Assembly (NCBI GenBank): GCA_041492185.1
Contig: JBGPWL010000008.1
Span: 1 to 64,000 of the forward strand
DNA length: 64,000 bases
Source of the DNA: JAOAPY01 sp041492185
Lineage (GTDB): Bacteria; Acidobacteriota; Blastocatellia; Pyrinomonadales; Pyrinomonadaceae
Direction: 5' to 3'
The position numbers were made by a program, and so were the translations under genes. This document shows, piece after piece, positions 8,780 through 18,287 of the stretch. The notes below the pieces were generated by a model. The model was given only the letters and a program-made list of their open reading frames with translations. It was not told the origin of the DNA and did not search any database. Within the stretch, counting starts at the first letter, position 1; each line of letters opens with the position of its first letter.

Positions 8780-10345
8780 TCACGTCCAGTAGGTCCGGTC
8801 GAGAGAACGATAACCCACTGCTTCCGCTACGTGCGGCGAGCGGATGTCCTCGGAACCTTCCAGATCTGCAATAGTGCGGCTGACTTTCAGGATACGGTCA
8901 TAAGCGCGTGCTGACAAGCCCAGACGCGTCATCGCCCGTTCGAGCATTTGTTCGCTTTCTGCGTCAATCCTGCAATAACGACGAATCATCCGCGGAGTCA
9001 TCGCCGCGTTGGAAAATATTTTTTCCTCAGCAAAGCGTTCGCGCTGCCGCTCGCGGGCTTTTATCACACGCTCGCGAATCATCGTGGACCCTTCGGCGTC
9101 TGGCGGTGGATCGCCAGTCAGATCGCGGAACTTCACCGCGGGCACATCGATATGAATGTCGATGCGGTCGAGCAGCGGCCCTGAGATGCGTCCGACGTAG
9201 CGTTGAATTTGCAGCGGCGTGCAGCGGCATTCGCGCGTGGGATCGTTCCAAAAGCCGCAGGGACACGGATTCATTGCAGCGGCCAGCATGAATGAAGCGG
9301 GAAATGTCAGCGACATCGCGGCGCGGCTGATCGTGACTTTTTGATCTTCAAGCGGTTGACGCAAAACTTCCAGAACGCTGCGATCGAATTCCGGTAGCTC
9401 GTCGAGGAACAGAACGCCCTGATGCGCGAGCGACACTTCGCCGGGACGCGGCACGGCGCCGCCACCAATCAAGCCCGCATCGCTGATTGTGTGGTGCGGC
9501 GAGCGAAACGGTCTTTCAGTTACCAAACCCGAACGGCCCGTAAGCCCCGCGACGGAATGAATTTTCGTTAGCTCCAGCGCCGCTTCGAATTCCAACGACG
9601 GCAGGATCGTAGGCAGGCGCTTTGCCAGCATTGTCTTGCCAGAGCCCGGCGGGCCAATAAGCAGAATGTTGTGCGAACCAGCGCTAGCCACTTCCAAAGC
9701 GCGCTTTGCCGCCTGCTGGCCGCGCACTTCGCGAAAATCGACGCTGTAGTGATCGACGTGCTGCAGGACTTCTGCCGGATCGACTCGTAATGGCTCCGGT
9801 GGACTCGCCGAACGCAAGGCGGCAATTAGCTCAACAGCGCCGCGCAGATCGGAGACGGGATAAACATTCACTCCTGATACCACTGCGGCTTCCTTCGCAT
9901 TTTCCTCGGGCACGAGCAGGTATTTAATTGATCCTTCGCGCGCCAATATCGCAATCGGCAACGCGCCTTTAATTGAACGCACCCGCCCATCGAGAGATAG
10001 CTCACCAACTGAAACCATATCGATGAGGCTATCGCTTTCGGCTAGATCGCCATTTGCTCCAAGAATTCCGAGGGCAATCGGCAGATCAAAACTCGCTCCC
10101 TCTTTGCGCACATCAGCGGGCGCGAGATTGATAGTCGTCTTCTGAAAGGGAAAGAAGAATGCGCAGTTGGTAATGGCAGCGCGAATTCGCTCTTTCGACT
10201 CGCGCACGGCGGCGTCCGGCAAACCAACAATTGTGACTGAGGACGGCGAATCCATTTCGCCGCGAGCCGGGGTGAGATCGACTTCGATGTCAACGAGGTC
10301 GGCATCAATTCCGTAAACGGCGGCTGAGAGTGTCCGAAAGAGCAT
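8780..10345 (-). CDS. comM: YifB/ComM family Mg-chelatase-like AAA+ ATPase
   Basis: 521 residues with the standard ComM layout: an N-terminal Lon-like S16 fold (MLFRTLSAAVYGIDADLVDIEVDL), then an AAA+ module with Walker A IGPPGSGKTMLAKR, Walker B VLFLDELPEF, and a zinc-type loop AAMNPCPCGFWNDPTRECRC, then a C-terminal Mg_chelatase_C helical domain. ComM is a hexameric helicase that promotes branch migration during natural transformation in well-studied species. Length and motif order are complete. It stands alone between the ECF sigma gene and the lytic transglycosylase gene. Confidence 0.92.
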   Translation of the reverse strand: MLFRTLSAAVYGIDADLVDIEVDLTPARGEMDSPSSVTIVGLPDAAVRESKERIRAAITNCAFFFPFQKTTINLAPADVRKEGASFDLPIALGILGANGDLAESDSLIDMVSVGELSLDGRVRSIKGALPIAILAREGSIKYLLVPEENAKEAAVVSGVNVYPVSDLRGAVELIAALRSASPPEPLRVDPAEVLQHVDHYSVDFREVRGQQAAKRALEVASAGSHNILLIGPPGSGKTMLAKRLPTILPSLEFEAALELTKIHSVAGLTGRSGLVTERPFRSPHHTISDAGLIGGGAVPRPGEVSLAHQGVLFLDELPEFDRSVLEVLRQPLEDQKVTISRAAMSLTFPASFMLAAAMNPCPCGFWNDPTRECRCTPLQIQRYVGRISGPLLDRIDIHIDVPAVKFRDLTGDPPPDAEGSTMIRERVIKARERQRERFAEEKIFSNAAMTPRMIRRYCRIDAESEQMLERAMTRLGLSARAYDRILKVSRTIADLEGSEDIRSPHVAEAVGYRSLDRTYWT

Positions 10346-10507
10346 GTGAGGCGGTCCCCACTCGAAAGTATAAGTGTATCGAGCAAGCAGTCGAAGAGCC
10401 TGAGCCAGACGACTTACTATCGAAAAATAAGGCGCGCCTTGCGAAAAATCGAAGCCGCGCTTTGTTACACTTTGCCAACGCGCCAGAGGACCCGACGCGT
10501 TCGAATT

Positions 10508-12262
10508 CTAGTGATGACGACGACGGTGGGCCGGTGCAGCCGCTGAAGCGGGCAGTTTGATCTCCTGGCCTGCCTGCAATTCCACATCCACGGGCAAGCC
10601 ATTCAAGCGAGCCAAGTCTCCCGCATCAAGTTTGTGGGACGCGGCGATCTTGGCAATCGTGTCGCCTTTGCGCGCGCGCGTTTTTGTCAGGGTCGCACTC
10701 GGAGTCTCATCCGGGCCTGATGCCGCACGACGCCGGCTCGTAAGATTAATACTGCTAAAGGGAACAACGAGCTTTGTTGTCGCTTTCAAATCGACGCCGC
10801 TATTGAATGCCTGGAGTTGCGCCACACTCACGCCCGTACGGCTGGCAACTGACTGAAGATCTTCTCCCGGAACGATGCGAATGATGCGCGCAGTGTCGCG
10901 CTTGTCTGCCGGGACTCTCTTGAGAATGCTGACCAGTTGTTTCGACTTTCCGCCGGGAACGCGAACCACATATGAGTCGCCGCGTGGTGTGATGTCCCGC
11001 CGAAGCTCGGGATTGATACTGCGCAGATAATCCACGCTCGAGTCTGTGGCATCGGCGATCAGTTGCAAGCTGGTGGCAGTGGGCAATTCGACCCGGTCGT
11101 AGGCCATCGGCGGATCAGGTCGAATTCCCGCGAAGCCATACTTCTCGGGATTCTTCGCGATCAGGATGACGGCCAGAATATTGGGTACGTAATTTCGGGT
11201 CTCCTGAAAAATGTAAGGATAGATAGCCCAGAAGTCCGGGGTTCCGGCCGTCGCAATCGCCCGGTCGACATGGCCGGCGCCGGTATTGTAAGCGGCCATC
11301 GCCAGTTCCCAGTTCCCGTTGTAGCGCTTTGCAAGATCCCGGAGGTAGCGAGCCGAAGCGCGCGTGGCCTGCTCAAAGCTGTTGCGCTCGTCGATCCAAG
11401 CCGTCTGGCGCAAGCCATAAGTGTTGCCGGCAGCGGGGATGAACTGCCACAACCCGGCGGCCGCTTTGACTGAGAGCGCTTTCGCATGCCAGGCGCTTTC
11501 GACCTGGCCCAACCAGGTTATGTCTACGGGTACGCCTTCTTCTTTGAAAATTCGGCGCGCCATCGTCATGAACTGTCCGGAGCGACGCAAGCCCGACTCC
11601 ATCGTCGAGCGACCGCGGCCTTGATAGAAATTGATGTATCCCTGAATCAGCGGATTAATCTTGAACGAGAAGTTGACGTTGTTCTTGGCCTGCTCAAGCG
11701 CGTCAACGTCTGCTTGCGAAACGTTCTGTTCCTCTGCGGTCAAGACCAGCTTGCTGAGTTCATCCAAAGGCGAGGGTTCAAATTTCTGCTCCCGAAAACC
11801 GACCTGCTGCGGTAGCGGTTGAGGCTTTGGAGTTTGTCCCTGTGACGGTATAGCAGACTGTGTGTTTTGGGCCACCAGGGCATTGGTTGTCGCTTGCGGC
11901 AACCCATGTCCGATTGGAACTTCCTCGCGATAGATGCGCTCAACCAACTCGAGATAATAAGTCTGTAGTCGCTGACTTTCGCGAACGTTCAAACCTGATT
12001 CGAGAATGGTGTCAACAGCCTTGTCAAATTCATCGCGCGCGGCGTCGCGTTTATTGTCATCAAGATTGAGCTTGCCCTTGCGAAAATGATCTTCCGCTCG
12101 AGTCATAATTTGTGTGACCCGAGCCTCAGTTTTCTCTACTGCAGTAGGAATAGATCGAGCTGATGAACCGGCCGGAATCTGTCCAAGTGTGGTGACTGCT
12201 GTGATGAGTAGCGCGCTCAGCAAAGCCGCACGCATCGTCAAACGAGGGAAGCTCGTCGGCAT
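10508..12262 (-). CDS. mltD: Membrane-bound lytic murein transglycosylase D-like protein with LysM domains
   Basis: A 584-residue exported protein. The N-terminal signal segment (AALLSALLITAVTTLGQ) is followed by a helical region, then the SLT domain with catalytic Glu in LGQVESAWHAKALSVKAAAGLWQFIP and the downstream AAYNTGAGHVDRAI motif. Two LysM modules follow (IRIVPGEDLQSVASRTGVS and TRARKGDTIAKIAASHKLD) that bind peptidoglycan, and the protein ends in a His/Arg-rich tail. It cleaves glycan strands in the periplasm to give 1,6-anhydro-muropeptides. The ATG at 12262 has a strong AAGGAGAA upstream. It lies downstream of lon on the same strand but across 344 bp with a terminator. Confidence 0.9.
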   Translation of the reverse strand: MPTSFPRLTMRAALLSALLITAVTTLGQIPAGSSARSIPTAVEKTEARVTQIMTRAEDHFRKGKLNLDDNKRDAARDEFDKAVDTILESGLNVRESQRLQTYYLELVERIYREEVPIGHGLPQATTNALVAQNTQSAIPSQGQTPKPQPLPQQVGFREQKFEPSPLDELSKLVLTAEEQNVSQADVDALEQAKNNVNFSFKINPLIQGYINFYQGRGRSTMESGLRRSGQFMTMARRIFKEEGVPVDITWLGQVESAWHAKALSVKAAAGLWQFIPAAGNTYGLRQTAWIDERNSFEQATRASARYLRDLAKRYNGNWELAMAAYNTGAGHVDRAIATAGTPDFWAIYPYIFQETRNYVPNILAVILIAKNPEKYGFAGIRPDPPMAYDRVELPTATSLQLIADATDSSVDYLRSINPELRRDITPRGDSYVVRVPGGKSKQLVSILKRVPADKRDTARIIRIVPGEDLQSVASRTGVSVAQLQAFNSGVDLKATTKLVVPFSSINLTSRRRAASGPDETPSATLTKTRARKGDTIAKIAASHKLDAGDLARLNGLPVDVELQAGQEIKLPASAAAPAHRRRHH

Positions 12263-12573
12263 TTATCGAAGTTCTCCTTGAACGAGTCTTCTGCGGAACC
12301 CGTGCCCGGCTCGCTCAGCGCGAGTCGCACACGCGGACTCACAATCAAGTGCGAGGTGAATTGGGCTCCTCTTTACTTGAATTGACACCACAGCGAACGA
12401 GCTAATGCGGAGCCAAAACCAGCCCCCAGAGGCTATCACACGGACTTGGGGGTGTCAAACAATCGCTAAGTGAGGGAAAGGGCAAAGCCGTGAGCTTTTC
12501 CGCCAATTTACGAGTAAATTTGCGCACATGCGTTCTTGCCATGAGACAGAGACCCAAAACCAAAAGAGGCCTG
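12263..12573 (-). other. Long leader region upstream of mltD
   Basis: No gene seen in 311 bp. On the minus strand it can form a 6-bp stem CCCCCA/TGGGGG around 12423-12452 and a CTCGC/GCGAG stem near 12309-12324, so a structured 5' UTR is possible. I compared it by eye with c-di-AMP and c-di-GMP riboswitch consensus and saw no match. Confidence 0.35.
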
Positions 12574-12602
12574 GGGAATCTAACATCACAAAGTTGATTC
12601 CC
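12574..12602 (-). terminator. Putative terminator after lon
   Basis: Seven-bp arms GGGAATC and GATTCCC with a 15-nt loop lie just past the lon stop. On the minus strand a CCTCTTTTGGTTTTGG stretch follows. The T-tract is interrupted, so efficiency is uncertain. Confidence 0.5.
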
Positions 12603-12606
12603 TGAG

Positions 12607-15075
12607 CTACTTACGGACCTTTGCCTGAACCACTCGTCCTGAAGCAGCTTGCGGTAGACGCTGAGGCCGAGCGGTGGACGACACCGGAAGTGTTACCTTT
12701 TCTTTCAGCGCCTCGCGGAAGACCTGTCTCATATTCTCTACAAACACGAAGCGAATGTCCTTGAACGGCTCTTTGGGCACCTCATCCATATCGCGCTCGT
12801 TCTGATGTGGCAGGATGATCGTTGAAACGCGAGCGCGGCGCGCGGCGAGAACCTTTTCTTTGACTCCTCCCACAGGCAAGACGTTCCCTCTTAGAGTGAT
12901 CTCGCCGGTCATCGCGACGTCCTTACGAACGGGGCGCAAAGAGAGCGCGGAAACCATGGCCGTCGCCAATGTGATTCCAGCCGAAGGCCCGTCTTTTGGT
13001 ATAGCGCCTTCGGGAATGTGTATATGAAGATCGTAATTGCTGAAATCGTCTTCGTTGATCTCCAGCTCTTTGGCGCGTGACTTGGCGTACGAGTAGGCAG
13101 CTTGGGCTGATTCGCGCATCACTTCGCCGAGCTGGCCGGTCAAAACCAAGTTACCCTTGCCTTTCATCCGCAACGCTTCGATGAAGAGCACGTCGCCGCC
13201 CGCTGCAGTCCAGGCCAAACCCGTAGCCACACCAACCTGATCTTTCTTGAGCACTTCCTCGGGAATGATCTTGGGAGCGCCGAGAAACTCGTGCAGGTTT
13301 TTCAACGAAACTCGAACGGCGCCTTTATGCCCTTCGGCCATGCGTCGCGCCACTTTGCGGCAAATCGTGCCAATCTCGCGCTCCAACTGGCGGAGCCCGG
13401 CTTCCTGCGTGTATTGCTGAATCATTGATGTCAACGCAGTGTTTGAAATATGCACGTCGCGCGCCGTAATTCCGTTCTCATCCATCTGCTTGGGCATTAG
13501 ATGGCGACGCGCGATTTCGCGTTTCTCTTCTTCGGTGTAACCGGCCAGCCGAATGATCTCCATGCGATCGCGCAGCGGCGGTTGAATCGTGTCCAGCACG
13601 TTCGCCGTAGTCATGAAAATGGCGTTCGACAAATCGAAAGTGACGCCGAGATAGTTGTCACGGAAGCTGTTGTTCTGTTCGGGATCGAGCACTTCCAGCA
13701 AAGCAGAGGAAGGATCGCCACGAAAATCCGCGCCGACTTTGTCGATTTCGTCGAGCATGATCAGCGGATTATTGGTGCCTGCTTGCTGAATCGCTTGCAC
13801 GATGCGTCCGGGCATGGCGCCAACGTACGTGCGCCGGTGTCCGCGAATCTCGGCTTCATCGTGAACTCCGCCAAGAGACAAACGGACAAACTTACGATCG
13901 AGCGCCCGCGCGATGGAACGACCGAGGGACGTCTTGCCGACACCCGGCGGGCCTACGAGACAGAGAATCGGTCCCTTCGGTTTTTCTTTGAGCTTGCGGA
14001 CCGCCAGTGCTTCGATGATGCGTTCTTTGATCTTCTCGAGCCCGTAATGATCTTCGTTGAGAATCTTTTCTGCCTTCGCGAGGTCGAGATTATCCACCGA
14101 CGCTTTCGACCACGGCAGCTCGGTCATTATCTCCATCCAATTACGCACGGTAGCTGTTTCGGCAGAGTCCGGATGCATGCGCTCGAGTTTTTTCAGTTGC
14201 CGCAGCGCTTCTTCTTCAGCCGGCTTGGGCATGATTGCGGTTTCAATCTTCTCGCGGAACTGGGCGATCTCTTCGGCCAGCTCGTTGCCTTCACCCAACT
14301 CCGATTGGATCGCTTTCATCTGCTGGCGCAGATAGAACTCGCGCTGGGATCGATCTATGTCCGCGCGCGCCTGCGTATTGATCTCCTGTTGGACGGTGAG
14401 CACTTCGATCTCTTTGTTGAGCAGATCGTTGACGCGCCTCAACCGCGCGGTCGTATCCGCGATTTCCAGGACTGACTGTGCGTCTTCGACTTTCAATTCC
14501 AGGTTTGACGCGGAAAGATCGGCCAGTCGGCCCGCATCGTCAAGGTTGGCGATGATAGCCATGACTTCAGGCGAGATGTTCTTGCCCAGATTGATCGCCT
14601 TTTCCATCGATGCCCGCACGTTGCGAATCAGCGCTTCCACTTCAAGCGATCGTTCCGGCGGCAGAATCTCCTGCATCACGCGCAATCGCGCGCGAATGTA
14701 TTCGCCGGTTGCGTTTACGGATTCAACTTCAGTTCGGGCTAGTCCCTGGACGAGAATCCGAATGCGGCCGTCGGGCAACTTCAGCATGCGCATGATCACC
14801 GCCGCAGTTCCGACTTTGTAGAGATCGTCGGCAGTTGGTTCTTCTTTGTCGAGATCTTTCTGCGAGGCAAGGAGAATCATTCGATTCTCGCCGAGCGCCT
14901 CGTCAACTGCGCGGATGGATTTTTCGCGCGAAACGAATAACGGCACGATCATGAACGGATAAATAACAATATCTCGCAGCGGCAACACTGGCAGATCATT
15001 GGGAATTTGCAACTGCTGCTCGCCGTCCGAGGTCTCAAGTCCTGCTGCGATTTCTGCTTCGTTTACAATTGCCAT
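12607..15075 (-). CDS. lon: ATP-dependent protease La (Lon)
   Basis: 822 residues, full family length. The N-terminal LAN domain starts LPVLPLRDIVIYPFMIVPLFV. The AAA+ module has Walker A GPPGVGKTSLGRS and Walker B NPLIMLDEIDKVG. The C-terminal protease domain has the catalytic Ser in IPKDGPSAGIT and the partner Lys in GGVKEKVLAARRA. Lon is a cytoplasmic hexameric protease that degrades misfolded and regulatory proteins. An Hsp20 gene and nrdR lie upstream on the same strand at short spacing, so a stress-related transcription unit is likely. Confidence 0.97.
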   Translation of the reverse strand: MAIVNEAEIAAGLETSDGEQQLQIPNDLPVLPLRDIVIYPFMIVPLFVSREKSIRAVDEALGENRMILLASQKDLDKEEPTADDLYKVGTAAVIMRMLKLPDGRIRILVQGLARTEVESVNATGEYIRARLRVMQEILPPERSLEVEALIRNVRASMEKAINLGKNISPEVMAIIANLDDAGRLADLSASNLELKVEDAQSVLEIADTTARLRRVNDLLNKEIEVLTVQQEINTQARADIDRSQREFYLRQQMKAIQSELGEGNELAEEIAQFREKIETAIMPKPAEEEALRQLKKLERMHPDSAETATVRNWMEIMTELPWSKASVDNLDLAKAEKILNEDHYGLEKIKERIIEALAVRKLKEKPKGPILCLVGPPGVGKTSLGRSIARALDRKFVRLSLGGVHDEAEIRGHRRTYVGAMPGRIVQAIQQAGTNNPLIMLDEIDKVGADFRGDPSSALLEVLDPEQNNSFRDNYLGVTFDLSNAIFMTTANVLDTIQPPLRDRMEIIRLAGYTEEEKREIARRHLMPKQMDENGITARDVHISNTALTSMIQQYTQEAGLRQLEREIGTICRKVARRMAEGHKGAVRVSLKNLHEFLGAPKIIPEEVLKKDQVGVATGLAWTAAGGDVLFIEALRMKGKGNLVLTGQLGEVMRESAQAAYSYAKSRAKELEINEDDFSNYDLHIHIPEGAIPKDGPSAGITLATAMVSALSLRPVRKDVAMTGEITLRGNVLPVGGVKEKVLAARRARVSTIILPHQNERDMDEVPKEPFKDIRFVFVENMRQVFREALKEKVTLPVSSTARPQRLPQAASGRVVQAKVRK

Positions 15076-15153
15076 AAATTGATTCTACTTCAATTCGTCT
15101 TTGAAAGTTCCCGCCTTACTAAATGCCTTACTAAATGTCTCACTAAATGATAG

Positions 15154-15639
15154 TCACTCGGCATCGTTGTCCTTAACCATGATCTTAAACTCGACTCCGC
15201 GCCGGTCCGGTATCTTGGGAAGACGAATTAGCAGGACACCGTTCGACAATGTGGCCGTGGCAGTTTGCACGCTGATGGTCCAGCGAAGCGGGAGGACGCG
15301 GCTGAAACGTCCATAGCTGCGCTCGGAACATAGATGCGAGATGATGCGCCGCCGTGTAGCGCGTCGCTTTTTTTCTCCCCAGATACGCAAACGTTTGTTA
15401 GTCAGGCCAATATTGACCTGCTCAACGGTGACTCCCGGCAATTCGACGCGAATATCGATTGAGTCGTCAGTCTCGCAAAGGTCGACCGGAGGCGCCCAGG
15501 CAACTGGAGCCAGGGGATCATCCGCTTCGGTCGCTTCCTCGAGCGCGGCGAACAAGCGACCCACGCGGTCGCGCAAACGCTGCAACTCCAGCCGCTCCAA
15601 GCCGACAGCCCCCAGGGGCTTAATGATTAGTCTTCTCAC
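15154..15639 (-). CDS. Hsp20/alpha-crystallin family small heat shock protein
   Basis: 161 residues with an N-terminal helical arm and an alpha-crystallin domain: the beta-strand DDSIDIRVELPGVTVEQVNIGLTNKRLRIWGEKK is typical, and the C-terminal ATATLSNGVLLIRLPK carries the conserved GVL motif. Such proteins form oligomeric ATP-independent holdases. The reading frame starts at GTG (15639), with no ATG nearby in frame and only a weak ribosome-binding site. It lies 24 bp from nrdR and 78 bp from lon on the same strand. Confidence 0.85.
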   Translation of the reverse strand: MRRLIIKPLGAVGLERLELQRLRDRVGRLFAALEEATEADDPLAPVAWAPPVDLCETDDSIDIRVELPGVTVEQVNIGLTNKRLRIWGEKKRRATRRRIISHLCSERSYGRFSRVLPLRWTISVQTATATLSNGVLLIRLPKIPDRRGVEFKIMVKDNDAE

Positions 15640-15663
15640 CCGTTGTTACCGGATTCGCCCGTG

Positions 15664-16146
15664 TTAGCTTCTTCTCGCGCCAGAGCTACCGGACCGAGTT
15701 CGCACGAGGTGCTTGAGTTCATTCATAAACTCGGAAACGTCTTCAAACTCAAGATACACAGAAGCAAAACGCACGTAGGCCACTTTGTCGAGTTCTTTCA
15801 GGCGCCGCATGATCGTTTCGCCGATCTTACTCGTAGGCCGCTCGCGTTCGGGTGATTCCTGAACGTACTTTTCCACCGAATTAACGATCGCGTCCAACTT
15901 TGCCGATGGCACCGGCCGCTTTTCACACGCTCGCAGCAGGCCCGCCATCACCTTACTGCGATCGAAGGTTTCGCGCCGGCCGTCCTTCTTAATGACCATG
16001 TAGGGAATCTCGTCGATGCGTTCATAAGACGTAAAGCGTCGCTCGCATCGCAGACACTCGCGTCGGCGGCGAATCGCTTCGCCCTCGCGCGACTCGCGTG
16101 AATCAACCACTTTGTCTTCAATAAATCCGCAGAATGGACATTTCAT
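15664..16146 (-). CDS. nrdR: Transcriptional repressor NrdR
   Basis: 160 residues. The N-terminus MKCPFCGFIEDKVVDSRES with the second pair CLRCERRFTSYER forms the zinc ribbon, followed by an ATP-cone domain (YMVIKKDGRRETFDRSKVMAGLLRACEKRPV). NrdR binds NrdR boxes and represses ribonucleotide reductase genes depending on ATP/dATP. Its length and motifs are standard. No nrd gene is in the window. Confidence 0.95.
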   Translation of the reverse strand: MKCPFCGFIEDKVVDSRESREGEAIRRRRECLRCERRFTSYERIDEIPYMVIKKDGRRETFDRSKVMAGLLRACEKRPVPSAKLDAIVNSVEKYVQESPERERPTSKIGETIMRRLKELDKVAYVRFASVYLEFEDVSEFMNELKHLVRTRSGSSGARRS

Positions 16147-16198
16147 ATCAACCTCGATAGGGAGTAACGGTTAGTGAAACTGAAATCCGAAGCTCTGC

Positions 16199-17338
16199 TC
16201 AATCACGGGCGCCTATGGTTTGAAGTTCTTTTTCGTTCAACCCTTTGTCAGCCTTGATAGGCTCGTCCTCAACCGCATGCTCAACTGCTTCCGGCTTGGT
16301 CAGTTCCCGCAAACGCGCGAGACTCACGTCACCGCGCAGGAAGTAGAACAAACCGAAAGCCGCAGCCGGTCCAAAATCGACCAGATGCAGAACGATGGCC
16401 ACCGCGGCCGCTTGTTCCTGTTTTATTCCCAGAAAGACAAGGCCTGCGCCGGTGGCGGCGTGAAAGGCTCCGGCTGCGCCCCCGGGAGTCGGCACTGCCG
16501 AACCGACCATCGACCAACCAAGAATAAAAAACGCCTCGGTAAATCCAAATCTGTGGTGGGACACTTCCAAATGAAACGCGCGAAAAACCAATAGGTTCGC
16601 TATGACAATCGAGAACCACAACAGCGCAGTCCAACCAATCGTTACCGCCAGATCGCGCGCGTCAGCGAGAATGCCGAGCGCTCTCGCCAATTGATCGAGT
16701 AAGCTGAGCACCGCTCGTTTCAGTCGTGTTGGCAAACGTGACCATCTGTTGAAGCGCGCTTCGATCCACCCAATGACAGTTTTGGATTTCAGGCGAAACA
16801 AGGCCAACGCCACAATGCTGATAGCGCCGAGCACGACCAAAAGCAAGCCAAATTGTCGCACGTGAGTGAATTCGGCAGGCGTTCCAGCGACAGGACGAAA
16901 CCACAAGAGGTTCACCGCGAATACAAAGACCACCATCATCGAATCATAGACTCGCTCGATGATGATGGTGACAAATGATGCGGCGGGCCGGACGCGTCGA
17001 TCGCGCATCGGCAATACCACGGGCCGCACGACTTCGCCGGCGCGCCCGACGAGCAGCACGGCGCCAAAGCCAACCGTGGTCGCCACCCATAACTCGCGCA
17101 TACCCGCTTTGCAGAGTGGCGCCAGAAAAGCCCGCCAGCGAAAAGCGCGCCAAAGGTACCCAAAGGCGACAATAACGCAGGCTAATGCGATCAAACGCAG
17201 ATCAGACTCTCGCAAATACGATTTCACGAGAACCCAGTTCAAACGACGGCCAAACCACCAAAGAAGCGCCGCCGCAAGCAGCACCAGAATGCCAAACTCG
17301 ATGAATCTTCGAGACTTTCCCAACATCGCAATAGACAC
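16199..17338 (-). CDS. Lysylphosphatidylglycerol synthase TM-domain (UPF0104) family flippase-like protein
   Basis: About 379 residues with eight or so transmembrane helices and no soluble aminoacyltransferase domain. The conserved VGRAGEVVRPVVL block near residue 95 and the later GSAVPTPGGAAGAFHAATG motif are the hallmarks of LPG_synthase_TM / UPF0104 proteins. Relatives flip or move lipids, or are of unknown role. The frame opens with GTG at 17338; the ATG at 17326 is an equally good start. It is divergent from the sigma factor gene that begins at 17589. Confidence 0.8.
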   Translation of the reverse strand: MSIAMLGKSRRFIEFGILVLLAAALLWWFGRRLNWVLVKSYLRESDLRLIALACVIVAFGYLWRAFRWRAFLAPLCKAGMRELWVATTVGFGAVLLVGRAGEVVRPVVLPMRDRRVRPAASFVTIIIERVYDSMMVVFVFAVNLLWFRPVAGTPAEFTHVRQFGLLLVVLGAISIVALALFRLKSKTVIGWIEARFNRWSRLPTRLKRAVLSLLDQLARALGILADARDLAVTIGWTALLWFSIVIANLLVFRAFHLEVSHHRFGFTEAFFILGWSMVGSAVPTPGGAAGAFHAATGAGLVFLGIKQEQAAAVAIVLHLVDFGPAAAFGLFYFLRGDVSLARLRELTKPEAVEHAVEDEPIKADKGLNEKELQTIGARD

Positions 17339-17588
17339 TTATGAACGTGACGGGCAAACGCGTTCGCACGCCAATCAGTTAAGGCTTGACTAAGTCTGGA
17401 CGCCAACCACAAGATATTGAGTGGCGTGCAAGGCTACAATAGTCTAACGAGCGGCGCAAGAAGGCGTCGCAAGCGGTCTTTTTGGGCTCGCTGCAGGGCG
17501 GGGAACTTTCCTCGGCGGATGTTCGTAATCGCCTCCGGACAAGGAAGTTTTCCACCTTGCCGAACGCGTTGGGGTAACGAGCTCTGAG

Positions 17589-18212
17589 TTGAAGCTGGAG
17601 AAGCATCAGGTGGGGGCTGCAAGAGCTTTGGCTGCCGGCGAAGGAGCCGAGTTGGTCCGACAATGTCGCGCGGGGGACGGGGCGGCCTGGGAAGAAATTG
17701 TGCAGACGTATTCCCGACGCATTTACAATCTCGCCTACCGCTTCACTTCGCGGGCTGACACGGCGGAAGACTTAACGCAGGAAGTTTTCATTCGCGTTTA
17801 TCGATCTTTGGAACAATACGATCCGAAGCAGGGTGACCTGCAAAACTGGCTGATGCGTTTGGCGCGCAATCTGATCATCGATGATTACCGGAAACGGCAG
17901 CGCACACCGCACGACAGCCACGCGGAAGATCTCGCGGACCATACTTATCATCTCCGGTCAGCGAACAGTTCGGTCCAGCGCGAGATGGAACGGCGCGAGC
18001 TCGGCGCACAAGTCCAGTCGGGGATCGATAAGCTTTCAGCCGACTTAAGAACGTGCGTGATCCTGCGCGACATTGAAGAGTTGAGCTATCAGGAGATTGT
18101 CGACTTGTTGAAGATACCGGAAGGGACCGTGAAGTCGCGCATCAATCGCGGCCGCATTGAACTGGCGAAGATCTTGAGACGGATGAAAGTGGTAGCAGTA
18201 AGTGAAGCTTGA
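17589..18212 (+). CDS. ECF RNA polymerase sigma factor
   Basis: About 207 residues. Region 2 is visible as WEEIVQTYSRRIYNLAYRFTSRADTAEDLTQEVFIRVYRSL, and region 4 as LSADLRTCVILRDIEELSYQEIVDLLKIPEGTVKSRINRGRIEL. It heads a plus-strand run with a zinc-finger anti-sigma gene and two membrane protein genes, a layout parallel to the minus-strand sigma module at 5.1-8.5 kb. The frame begins with TTG at 17589; a GTG at 17610 preceded by GGAG nine bases upstream is the better-supported initiation site. Confidence 0.92.
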   Translation: MKLEKHQVGAARALAAGEGAELVRQCRAGDGAAWEEIVQTYSRRIYNLAYRFTSRADTAEDLTQEVFIRVYRSLEQYDPKQGDLQNWLMRLARNLIIDDYRKRQRTPHDSHAEDLADHTYHLRSANSSVQREMERRELGAQVQSGIDKLSADLRTCVILRDIEELSYQEIVDLLKIPEGTVKSRINRGRIELAKILRRMKVVAVSEA

Positions 18213-18287
18213 TTTTTAGTGCTCGGCTTTCGCGCGGAGAGCGGAGCAGTGGTAAGAGAACCTGAGGGGGCGGAAAAGAGTAGCGAA

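Noticed and set aside
12263..12573. c-di-AMP or c-di-GMP riboswitch upstream of the lytic transglycosylase gene
   Set aside because: Cell-wall hydrolase genes often have such switches, but the conserved core sequences are not seen on the minus strand.
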